From Adineta vaga (lineage: Eukaryota; Rotifera): a stretch of DNA of 64,000 nt. The DNA is taken from positions 16,430,001 through 16,494,000 of the forward strand of contig CP075492.1 of assembly GCA_021613535.1 (NCBI GenBank), read 5' to 3'. Both the position numbers and the translations under genes were made by a program. Shown piece by piece: positions 21,596 through 31,602 of the stretch; position 1 is the stretch's first letter, and each line of letters begins with the position of its first letter. The notes beneath the pieces were generated by a model, which was not told the origin of the DNA, made no database searches, and was given only the letters and a program-made list of their open reading frames with translations.

Positions 21596-23160
21596 TCAGA
21601 GAGGTACAAATTGGAGGCAAATATTGGGTGCATAAGCCAATGGAATTTGTTTTCTAGGAATCTCATCAATGTTTTGATAGTTATCAATAGTTTGGACTCG
21701 ATAATCAAGCAGAATGCGAGCAATCAACAACTTATGTAGAGCTCTGACAAAGTATTCACCAAGACAACGGCGAGTTCGTCCATTACCAAAAGCATGAATA
21801 GCTTTGCGTTGTTTGGCATCTAGATGGCGAAAACGTTCAGGTCGAAAGACAAGTGGCTCATCCCAAATACCATCTCTACGATGCATTGAATGAGTATCAT
21901 AAATAACCATAGTATCTTTTGGAATAGATATACCAGCGATAGTCATTGCTTCACTAGTGAATTCTGGTGTATTCAGCATTTGAACGGGAAACATTCGTTG
22001 ACATTCATTTAAAATCCAATCGAGATATTCAATTGAATCAACATCATCTAATGTTACTGTTGATCGATCGGGTAGTTTATCCCAGAGAAGTTCTCGAGTA
22101 AATGTTTGCACATTCTGATTCATAGCAAGTAGGATGAGAGTGTAGGCAGCTGTAGCAGCAACGACATCGGTAGGAAAGAAAAGACTTTCAGTGAATGTAT
22201 CCATCAATTCTTCAAAAGTCACATCACATTTACCTTCAGCTTCCATTTGTATATATTGTGTAAGCATTGAATCATTAAATTGTTCCTTATCGTTTTTATT
22301 AGCTTCTAACTCTTCTTTATATTCCGACATTAACTTCCCAAGTAAACTTCCCCATTTGTGTCGAAAAGAGGCAATTTTCAAGCGTAATTTGTATGCTTCA
22401 GGTAAAATCCAACGTAATCCGCTTATATTAACCCAAAATGAACAGCAAGACAAAGTCATAAGATGATTCATTTCATCGACGAACGTACCAGTTCATTCAG
22501 ATATCGAGAACTTTTTCGGCCAAGATACATATAAGCACTAGCATCATGACCTAAAAGACTAAGCTCTTTGCCAATATCGACTAGTGTTTCATTATTAGTA
22601 AGATGACGCAATCGAATTATAAATTCATTAATAGCATTTTCGATTTGCATATGAAATCGACTGACATTTCTGGGTCCAAAACAAGCATGAAAGAATTTGC
22701 TAATACGATTTCGAGCTCGGTACGGTTTGAAACCGATTGCTTGTCCCATGATATGTAACAATGCCCAACTTAATTTGACTTCACGTTCGATTTTTGTTTC
22801 ATCATGATATTCCCAAAATTCACGAACAGCGTCTGGATGAGCAAGCATTAATGCTGGTCGAGGACCCACCCAAACCCGATAGACATATGGATTACCAAGT
22901 CGGTTACACAAACGCAATAAATCAAGTCCATCTTTACTTGACAATAGACCAGGCCAGTCGCCAAATGGAAAATAAAAGTTAGTGCCCAAGACTCCAGACC
23001 AATTGCCTGATCTAATCACACGCCACCGAAGAAAGAGACCAATAATGACCATGACATGGCCAATTATAAATACTTTTATCAGTAAACTTAAAAGATCTGT
23101 TCCTAAAAGAACATTTGCAACGATAAACATGATCGATAATCTAGAATCAAAGAGTTTCAT
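21596..23160 (-). CDS. Cytochrome P450, intronless, one frame break
   Basis: Two abutting reading frames on the minus strand (23160-22468 and 22471-21596) add up to about 520 residues, the usual P450 length. N-terminal hydrophobic anchor (about residues 8-45). Motifs: ExxR as NECQRMF, PERF as FRPERF, heme loop FGNGRTRRCLGEY with the axial Cys. The I-helix lacks the usual AGxxT pattern (VVAATAAYT). The frames meet at an ATGAAATGAAT run (about 22468-22474), where one base is missing from an A homopolymer; this is either an assembly indel or a real null. It is intronless, unlike the P450 at 31603. The first ATG at 23160 precedes the anchor. A module shared with the other P450 gene lies upstream at 23312-23456. 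Subfamily and substrate not assigned. Confidence 0.88.
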
Positions 23161-23311
23161 ATATTATTTAGAGAATGATATTTTTAGTTGTTCATCTCCT
23201 TTATAGATTTCAAAAAAGATAATAAATGCGGAAACTTCGGATTTTATCCGAGAGTTATGTGTATTTCAAAAAGTGTATGAGCGATCTATGATAGATACAC
23301 ACAAGTAATAC

Positions 23312-23456
23312 TCGTCGCGCCGACTTACTTTACCCTCGACTGCGGAGCAGAGGTATTTTTTGCGTATGCCAATAGCAAGACGGATAGATCTAGCAACTTT
23401 ATATGCAAGACAACTATTCAAATTTTTTCTCATCCATACCCACACCCACCCTCAAA
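23312..23456 (-). promoter_or_regulatory. Upstream module shared with the P450 gene at 31603
   Basis: Read on the minus strand, the order is GGGTGGGTGTGGGT, then ATAAAGTTGCTAGA (23402-23389), then CAGTCGAGGGTAAAGTAAGT (23342-23323). The same blocks, order and about 60-bp spacing occur at 31137-31271 on the plus strand, each upstream of a P450 start. Regulatory role inferred. Confidence 0.6.
23431..23456. repeat. GGGTGT-type element, copy 5 (single C-rich arm)
   Basis: CATACCCACACCCACCCTCAA. Only one arm is seen; it forms the distal end of the P450 upstream module. Confidence 0.6.
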
Positions 23457-24411
23457 CATGGGAAAAAACCATGCTCAAATTGTTATAATTAAGAAATTTC
23501 AAATGAGGCTCAAATTCCGACATGTGATTGGTTCTAGCCATTCTCGACGACGACTAGATTTCCGAGAAGGTTTCTGCAAAATAAAGATACAAGTCAGTTG
23601 TTTATAAAAATCACAGCGTGTAGCAGAAATATACCACTTGTCAGTATTATCACATAATGTAACAGATCATTTAATGTTCACTGCGAAATAAGATGACGAA
23701 CATCAAATGATCAAGTGAACTTAGTCTCTCTCTAGAGAGAGAAGCTAAAATGTTTTTTCCAATTTGTATTCGGTGCTTTTCGTTGTATTTAATTTTCGAC
23801 GAAAATATAGTCATGTCCATCTTTGCTTTATTTTTGTTCGTTCTGTTGAGAATGATAGACAAAATGTTATCTATAACTAAAAGTAACGCCCAAATATTGG
23901 AAGAAAAAATAATATGCGCAATAAATGACACAAAAAGACTTTAGTCGCCGAATGATGAAGGTGTAAAATAAGACAAAAATAGAAAACAGATTTTTCGCAT
24001 GATAACAGAATGACCAATATATTCATGGGAAGTGACGCATCGTGATATTTTTAAATAGAAAAAAATGGTACCCTAGTTTCCAACATATTTTTTATGAATT
24101 GACTGATGATGACGTCGCTGTTGATTTATATCTCCGAATTCTGAAAGTATATATACGGGTCAATCCGTAAGCAATGCCTCATTAAAAAAAGTTTATGTCT
24201 CTACTTCACTTTAATCAAATAACTTGATTTTCTGGTAATTGATAGAACCTTACTTAACATTTTTTTTCTTACAGTGAATGTAAGTATATACTACTATCAG
24301 GTACTGAGGTTGGTTTCATCGGAGAAATCGCATCTATTTCCAAATAAGAAAATAAACCTGAAACATTTGGTAGAGTTTTCATTTGTTGTTTGAGAGAATA
24401 TAAAATATTCT

Positions 24412-24728
24412 ATATACATAATCTTTATTTAGAAGTCTGAAAAGTTTTATCAGGATCTACTATAGCTACTGAGGGTGAAGTCTCAGAGTGTATCAAACAT
24501 GATTTAGGTAAGGGTGAAAGCTTGATGTCATTTTAGACTTTAGTCCAAAAGACCCTGTGAGTAGGGTTCGTCGGGTGAGCGTCCGATCTATACCTGAAGC
24601 TGGAGAATAATTTTAATATATTGAGTGTAAACCCGCGTTCAGATATAACATTTTTTGGTCTCGACGGGGTCTACCTGTAGATCCTGATAAAAAGTCTCAG
24701 GCTTTTAAATAAATATTATATATATACT
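24412..24728. mobile_element. MITE-like inverted-repeat element
   Basis: Arms of about 50 bp at both ends (24412-24462 and 24675-24728) match in inverted orientation: left CTTTATTTAGAAGTCTG and TTTATCAGGATCTAC; right the reverse complement with few changes. The interior is non-coding. Target-site duplication not clear. Confidence 0.6.
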
Positions 24729-24886
24729 CTAAATTATTTTGTAACTCATTTCCGTCATGAACTCCTTTTATCAAAAAAACCTGGCTCATATGAACTGTAT
24801 AGTGTAAAAATTCTAATTGTTTTTATGATCTAATTATTTATGAGACACCGTGTAGAAGGTAGTATTCTTCCGTCCGAAGACGAAAG

Positions 24887-25896
24887 ATGATGAATTATGG
24901 GCAATCAGCGAGCGTTCTCTTCTTCTTTAGATATTCAAACTATTTTAATATATTCGCTAGTGCTATCACCAAAATGGTAAGCATTCTTCTCAGTTCAGAT
25001 GACAAAAAAATCAAGTATGGTGACCTGCCTAAGACACTTATCAAACTCCTTTACGGTGTTCACGATTTGGATGTTGCACTTGTACGATTCGACGCAATTT
25101 ATTCTGACAAAGTGAGCGGAATGGATGACATGCTGTCCGAGTTCGATGGTCACATCGGTGATTGTGGTTGTCAACTACGAGCTCAGATGCTTTGGAGTAT
25201 TACAGAACACTACCGCGAATCGAAAAGTCGTGAATGGATCGGCAATGTCGTTCAAACACTTCAACATATCAAAAATAAAATTATTGCCATGTACTGTGAT
25301 ATTCGTCGAGTAAAGAGTGATAATCAATTCTTGGGTTTCCCTTCATCAATTCCACTCATTGATATTTTGACCGTATTGAGTGCAAATCTCTGTTCGCAAT
25401 ACTTGACGATTATTCATCTAAAACTGATTCAGATGACGAGTTTGTTGTCTCTACAGCTTCCAATCATAATATCACCTGTCATTCAAACAATATAGGTGAG
25501 AAATCATCTGGCATTCGCCTGAATAAACGGGAGCGTCGTCGAACAGCCAAAGCCGATAAATGGAACTTGTCCGATTATCGTATGGTAGCTCGGTTTCTAT
25601 CCTACTGTCGGATTTTATCACTTAACAAAAAGGCTGTTCTTGAGCCTGGTGCCACTCGCATTCGTAGTCGACTTGATCCTCTGTTTGCTGCTGCTGTAAC
25701 CAAGAAACAACTTGATGATCTGAATCTCATCCATGATGGCCCCTTATCAAACTTTCTCACGCGCGACGATCAGCCCACTCGTACAGGGCTCGTCCGTGAG
25801 ATCGAAAATATGCAAGTATATGTTTCACAACTTACTTGTGATTGGTTAACCAAATTGTCTCTCGAGATGGGTCTCGCACAACCCATTCAAAAGTAA
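24887..25896 (+). pseudogene. Unrecognised gene, 5' part, frame-broken
   Basis: A less AT-rich coding-like stretch. Frame one (24887-25495; alternative start ATG 24974, MVSILLSSDDKKIKYGDLPK) is good to about 25360, then coding character moves one frame over (FDRIECKSLFAILDDYSS, NKRERRRTAKADKWNLSDYR, DPLFAAAVTKKQLDDLN) and stops at 25896. The shift lies near 25358-25363. The second frame has an acidic stretch (SKTDSDDEF) and a basic one (NKRERRRTAK), suggestive of a nucleic-acid or nuclear protein, but no domain is recognised. It probably belongs with 26824-27506, although I could not find a donor whose phase fits. Confidence 0.45.
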
Positions 25897-26823
25897 TCTA
25901 TTCATTCCCCTCTGACATTTTATATTCATCTGTTTATTTAACAGGCTTCTCAAAAGCAGTGTTCGAATTTCATCGCGTCTACTTCATTGCATTTCGGCAT
26001 ACGCATCTATTCTCGTCATACGCATTGAGTGGCTAGTCAAACACACTCCACTTTTCCTTGTAGTTCGTCGTTTCTGCACTCATGGTACGTAGTTCAGTTT
26101 TATTCTTACATAATCTCTAGTTTTCATGCACGCTTTCATATGACTCGTAATTCCCTGAGATTGAAACTGCATTCCTTAGTAAAATCGCTAACATTACCTA
26201 TTGTTATCCTTCATCAATACTTTTTGTAACTTTATGATATATACCGTTTCACTCGATGGACTAATGCTAATACGTTTTTCCTTCGTTCATTTGCAAGTTT
26301 GTACTTGTATACAATTTCTCGAATTATTTATATGTACAGATTTAGTACGTAACTTACATTAACAGTAATTGTTTCACACAATTAATCTTCCTTGTGAGGC
26401 AGTCTTCAATTTTTAACGTCAGATATTTCAGTATCGTTCAACACTTCTTTCGCATACCTTTTTCTAAATCGCATGTAGTGGAAGTATTTTTATCGTAGAA
26501 AAGTGACAATATGATCCTTTGATTATCAGTGCTCCTTTATCACAGTTTGAAACGCTACTGACATAACCTAACTATTTTATTTTATTTCGTCGCATGATAT
26601 TGTCTAGTATGTTCAAAGATTTATTTTAACGATCGTTCATGAAAAATAACAAGTCATGATCGGTTTCGACCTTGCTTAAGAGTCTCAAGCAAGACTGAAA
26701 CCGGTCAAAGCTACTTATTCTTATTTCGAGTGTATTCTGTTTTGAAATGAATCGTATACTGTTATATATTATCTATTTGATATCAAATAATCTGACATGT
26801 ATATTGTTCTTGTCTTTTACTAG
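25897..26823. other. Non-coding stretch between two coding blocks
   Basis: Either a long intron or insertion in the unrecognised gene. Holds a clean 51-bp hairpin (26657-26707). No coding signal seen. Confidence 0.55.
26657..26707. ncRNA. Candidate small hairpin, possibly miRNA-like or MITE remnant
   Basis: Left arm TGATCGGTTTCGACCTTGCTTA (26657-26678) pairs with right arm CAAGCAAGACTGAAACCGGT (from 26686) over about 22 positions with few mismatches and a 7-nt loop. Expression unknown; a short foldback repeat is equally possible. Confidence 0.3.
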
Positions 26824-27506
26824 GCTACCATAACATATTCTATCGCGTCTCGATTAATTCCGATGCAGTTCATTCCAAAATTAAAGCTATTCGTCAAGAC
26901 AACTCTAAGATTGTTGAATTTGGTAGTGCCGATTGGTTTAATCTTACCTTAGTTCATCTGGACTCAATTCTTAATCAAGATTGGAGCTATCAACCTCACG
27001 TGATTCTCATATCGAATTCTATCAATGGTAACATGGATGATTTTTACATTCGGATGGGTAACACCAGTCATTTCGGACCTCATACTAGTTCATGTTCTGA
27101 GTTCGAGGACTTTGTCACGAATGAATTCGCCAAAATTAATTTTTCACAGGCTATCATGCATTTCTTTGGCGCTCACGACCAATATCCATTCGAGCTACCC
27201 GGCAATGAGTCTGAGTTTGATGTAATCGAGAAAATTGTTGATTCGACTCTTGGTCGCGAGGCAGCCACAATCTACCGTCGGACAGTGGACGAAGCTCAAT
27301 GTTATAGAGGACAATATACTGCTCTCGGTCTCTTGAATTTTCAACACATCTTTACAGAGCTACCCGTCGTCGTTGTTCGCCAGACGGAATATATAACATT
27401 GAAAAATGAAAGGCCATCTCTGTACGGTTATCGATGGACTGACATTGCAGCTACAATGTTACACCAGACTGCAGTGCGAAGTGAATTGTATCAACTGAAA
27501 ACATGA
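26824..27506 (+). CDS. Unrecognised gene, 3' exon
   Basis: Open frame from a good acceptor (TTTTACTAG at 26823) to TGA 27504-27506, about 227 residues (begins YHNIFYRVSINSDAVHSKIK; later IMHFFGAHDQYPFELPG and LYGYRWTDIAATMLHQT). No domain recognised. The less AT-rich composition matches 24887-25896, so it is probably the 3' half of that gene. Confidence 0.5.
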
Positions 27507-29406
27507 ATCATGTGCATATGAAAGATAAAACTTAAAGTTTTAATCTTAAATGTTGTCTCTTATTAATCAATTTTTTTTGTCACATTAAAATGATTCTTTT
27601 CGTTCTAAGTAAGGTTTTAATAAAAATAAATAATGAAGAATATGTACTTAACTCTGATACGCTCACCTGTGATCCACACAAACTCAATTAGTTTCATTTC
27701 AATATTTTACACATATAACAGCAGATCATATTTCATCTCTTTAAGATATACTCTAATGAAGAGTATTAGAACATATTATTGATAGCAATCGCTTATCTTT
27801 CCATCCATAAAGCCTTAAAAAGTTGTCCAGTGCAAGGATCTGTTGAAATAAGGGTATATTGAAGTAAATATGGTTGATTACCATGAGAATCAGCCATAAG
27901 GATTTTTTGTTCGACAAATAAAATTGACTTGATCTGGAATTATCCACATAGGGTTTCATAAACTACGAACGACGGTATTTTGTTCTACGGTTGTTCATAA
28001 AGGGTTTCGTTATTTGAAGTCAAGGATATTTTAATCTACGATTCTGGCAAATCAACTTTTATTATCCAAATAAGTAAAGTGTTCACTACCTTTTCCTGAA
28101 CAATACACCGCTGTGATGTTATTTAAAATAACAGACACCGTGTATTACATATGAACAGAAGTTTTCAAGTGATTTCCCTGTTAAAATCATTATATATAGT
28201 GAAGCTCTTATCAAAGATCTGACTGAAACAGAGATCTTTCATTTAATCACATGACTCCTTCGTACACACACATTGACCACATCGGAGTCATACGAACCAA
28301 GGTACATCATAACCTTGTCAGCATGCTATCGCTCAACCGTATCCTCGATCACACGAAACAACTATCTCCACTCCACTCGATTCAGTGAAATAAAACAAAT
28401 TGCGCTCTTTTCAAACAAAAGAAAAGTTTTTTATCAATTTCTTGAGATGTGGCGCTTTTTTCATACATATATGTATATATAGGTTTTAATTAATGATTCT
28501 TTATTTTTCGTTTATGACAAGAAGCACAATTTTCTTTTTATTGTAAGATATCGATGTTCACTTCGTATACTTGGTTCTTTCTTATAAGAAATAATTACTT
28601 CTTTGTTGACTAAGGAAACCGATGCACCGATTTTAGATTAGTTCGAATATACATACGATTTCGACTTTTTATCGAAGACATGAATGGAAATTAAATCTCA
28701 TTTTACTTTACTGAAGTCATAAGAAATTAAGTTCTTTTTCATTTAGAACGCAATCGAAAGGTCATTCCTCATTTTTCAAGTTGTAATATACCCTGTGGTC
28801 CAAATCATCATAGAGTCGTTTGTAATGTAGTTTGTAAAACATTTCAAAAACAAACAAAAAAACAAATTGTGAGAGAATTTTCGAGAAATAAAAGATAAAA
28901 AACTGAATAAGTTTCTTTTTTTATGGGTCATTAATGCTAAAACATATTGATCACATACTGCATAGTATTAGTATAGTATATTACTTACAACGTCTATTGT
29001 ATTCTATGCTTCCACTTTGGGAATTACACGCACCTCAGATAGGTAACAAGTGATAGTCCTTCAGATGGATACATGAAGGTTAAAAACACGTTTCGAAGAT
29101 CAATTTTGATTCCAGTTTTAGAAGGAAAAAAACTAAAGCTCTAAGTCTTATAGTTTAGGAAGTGTATGGCGCATGTTTTTCGCTTTTCCATGAAAACTTG
29201 CTTTAAGATTATTTTTCTTCAATTAATAATTCAGTCGATAGTCAAGCGAGTCACCCATCAAGAAAAGTTCTGCAATGTCTATTTATAACATAATTCCTCT
29301 ATATCTCTTTATATATTCACGGATGGATGCAAATGAGAGCAATCATAATATCACCAAAAAGAATGGTTGTTAGAAAGAGTATCTGAAATGTCAATAATCA
29401 AGATCT
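27507..29406. other. Long AT-rich region without recognised gene
   Basis: Many stops in all frames, short hydrophobic frames only. Nothing supportable seen. Confidence 0.6.
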
Positions 29407-29578
29407 TGCAGCGATTTCGGCGATAGCACCTTTCAGCGATGCTTTTTTCGGCGATAACATCTTGCAGCGATGTTTTTTCCGCGATATCACCTTTCAGCGA
29501 TGCTTTTTTCGGCGATAACATCTTTCAGCGATGTTTTTTCCGCGATATCACCTTTCAGCGATGTTATTTTCGGCGATG
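29407..29578. repeat. CGGCGAT/CAGCGAT tandem repeat
   Basis: A unit of about 30 bp (TTCAGCGATGYTTTTTTCGG then CGATAACATC or CGATATCACC), alternating as a roughly 60-bp higher unit for about five to six units. Related sequence occurs at 45920-46000 and, inverted, near 44800-44995. Confidence 0.8.
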
Positions 29579-29672
29579 AAGATTTCATCCGTTTTCGCGG
29601 AATGTCGATGTATTTACATACTGCATACTTGAATATGACCCATTATTCATACAGCAAATATTTTATGAGAAA

Positions 29673-29843
29673 ATGAAGGATGATATATTGTATTGGCTGT
29701 TATCAGTTGTTCTTTTAACTTTCAAGACAAAAGCGCAAAGTCAATACAAAGGTGAAGAAAGTGATGGTGAATCAGTGATAGAGTTAGGAGATATCAAAAA
29801 ATACCTGACTCATCTCGACTTGTACGAGTCAAGTTTCGACTGA
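29673..29843 (+). CDS. Possible small secreted peptide (56 aa)
   Basis: ATG at 29673 opens a frame of 56 codons: hydrophobic N-terminus (DDILYWLLSVVLLTF) with a plausible signal-peptidase site near KAQS, then an acidic tail. It starts about 95 bp after the CGGCGAT repeat. No family recognised; chance occurrence is possible. Confidence 0.3.
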   Translation: MKDDILYWLLSVVLLTFKTKAQSQYKGEESDGESVIELGDIKKYLTHLDLYESSFD

Positions 29844-30523
29844 AACAGGGAATATGTGAAAGCATATTTTTTTAATAGAATACATAAATTAAAAAAATGA
29901 ACAAAGCATTCAAGAATGATGGTTTCATAATAGCAGACGTATATTCTCTAGGAGTCGATGAAAATTATGGAAGTATAGAACATAAAATAGGCGTGGAAAT
30001 ATCGAATGGATGTTATACTGAACCATCGTCAGTTAAATCGATCGACATACTCGTCCGAATAATCGTTGAAACTTATAACAGAAGTTGGTTGATCACTAGT
30101 GAAATCTGAGTACAAAGAGAATCAGAGTCATTTTAGAATTCTTTGTATGCCTTGATTATCTATATATGTCCGTGATTAGTTAATATATTGCGGTCTGATC
30201 ACTTTCGAGATGAACAACGGTATATTGAATATAACAATGAGAGAAAGTACATGGACGTGTCATTTATTTTGATCTATTTATCACCATCAGTTCATCCATG
30301 TTAACGTATTCATTGTATTATTTTGCTCGTCATATTGAAAAGATCGAGTCCATCGAGTTGCCGAGTATTCAACGAGCGTTGATATCAATTTACAGATGTG
30401 GGATGCTGGTGTAAATATTGACGGGCAACTAATTCAATTGATAAATCTTGTTTAAATTTGAACTCTATGAATAAGATAGAACCTAATGAGATATGAAAAA
30501 CCTCAAAATGATACATCTACATA
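29844..30523. other. Non-coding, no gene seen
   Basis: Only short frames with no recognisable content, up to the TA-flanked MITE at 30524. Confidence 0.55.
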
Positions 30524-30972
30524 CTCTGAAAAAAAGACCTTTGCTGAACCCACGAAAAAGGTTCTGTAGAAGACCAAAAGCTTCCATTTGAGTCAAAAGT
30601 TTCAAAAAACAGAACATCAAAATGAGCAGAACCTTTTATGGTTCTGAATTTTACCAGCGGGCCGAATCCTCTGCTACAGAACCTTTTTTCAGGTTCCGTA
30701 GAGTAAAATGGATCTTGCAGTATCTGAACCATTAGGGTTCAGTACGGAATCATCAGGATTTCGAAATAAACCCTTGTAGTTCTGTAGAATTTGATCTGAA
30801 TCCCCGAAGGTTTCAGTATTCTCCTACGAAACTCTTTCCTGCTCTCCGGAACCTGAAAAAAGGTTCTGTCTAATTTGATGTTTGGTTTTTTGAAACTTTT
30901 GACCCAAATGGAAGCTTTTGGTCTTCTACAGAACCTTTTTTGTGGGTTCAGAAAAGCTCCTTTTTTTCTGAG
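30524..30972. mobile_element. Tc1/mariner-type MITE with long terminal inverted repeats
   Basis: A 449-bp non-coding element flanked by TA on both sides (30522-30523, 30973-30974). The terminal inverted repeats exceed 110 bp: CTCTGAAAAAAAG at the left end mirrors CTTTTTTTCTGAG at the right, and blocks such as GGTTCTGTAGAAGACCAAAA recur inverted near 30560 and 30915. The centre repeats AGGTTC/GAACCT blocks. No transposase. The TA target-site duplication points to the Tc1/mariner superfamily. Confidence 0.85.
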
Positions 30973-31136
30973 TACTGACTGCATCGAGGCATCGCACATT
31001 CTCATGTTTTTTAGGTATACATCAAATCCGAATCGAATTCGGCCGCATACGTTATTCTAGACTATGGCATGATATGTTTTCATAAAAGATTCCTTTTCTA
31101 TGTCGAATTATAAATGAAAAATATTCCTCCGACTGT

Positions 31137-31271
31137 AGGGTGGGTGGGTGTGACAAAGAACTGAATCGTTTCCTCGTAGATAAAGTTGCTAGATAAATTC
31201 ATCTCATTTTTGGCACAGGCAGAAAATACTTGTCTTCCACAGTCGAGGGTAAAGTGAGTCGGCACGACCAG
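31137..31271 (+). promoter_or_regulatory. Upstream module shared with the P450 gene at 23160
   Basis: GGGTGGGTGGGTGTG, then ATAAAGTTGCTAGA (31180-31193), then CAGTCGAGGGTAAAGTGAGT (31240-31259). Same blocks and about 60-bp spacing as the module upstream of the minus-strand P450. It ends about 330 bp before the ATG at 31603. Could be a shared promoter element or a dispersed repeat. Confidence 0.6.
31138..31152. repeat. GGGTGT-type element, copy 6 (single G-rich arm)
   Basis: GGGTGGGTGGGTGTG, one arm only; distal end of the P450 upstream module. Confidence 0.55.
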
Positions 31272-31602
31272 CTTTACATGCCGAATACTGAGAAATCCAT
31301 GTAACTGGAGACAACCGCCGTTACATATTTTTTCTTATCTCATAGTCGGAGAAAGTTTTTGTTTTCTCTTGCTTTTCTTGCGTAAGAGTTTCGACTCACC
31401 ACTACTGTTGACTCACTTTATTGTTCGTTATCATTTCTCTTCTGCTCATTGATAGTATAGCAAAATAGGAACAAATAATGAATAAGTAAATACGATGTGA
31501 CAAATTAAATATTGCTATTGAGAATATGCGTATATCCATACCTCTATATAACTGGAAACAAGTAGCTCTTTATGCTTATAGATATTTTTTTACATTTATA
31601 AG

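Larger units (their letters stand above)
23161..24886. other. Non-coding stretch with P450 upstream module and a MITE-like repeat
   Basis: Contains the P450-linked module (23312-23456), a small CTCTCTCTAGAGAGAG palindrome near 23725, and an inverted-repeat element (24412-24728). No gene recognised. Confidence 0.65.
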
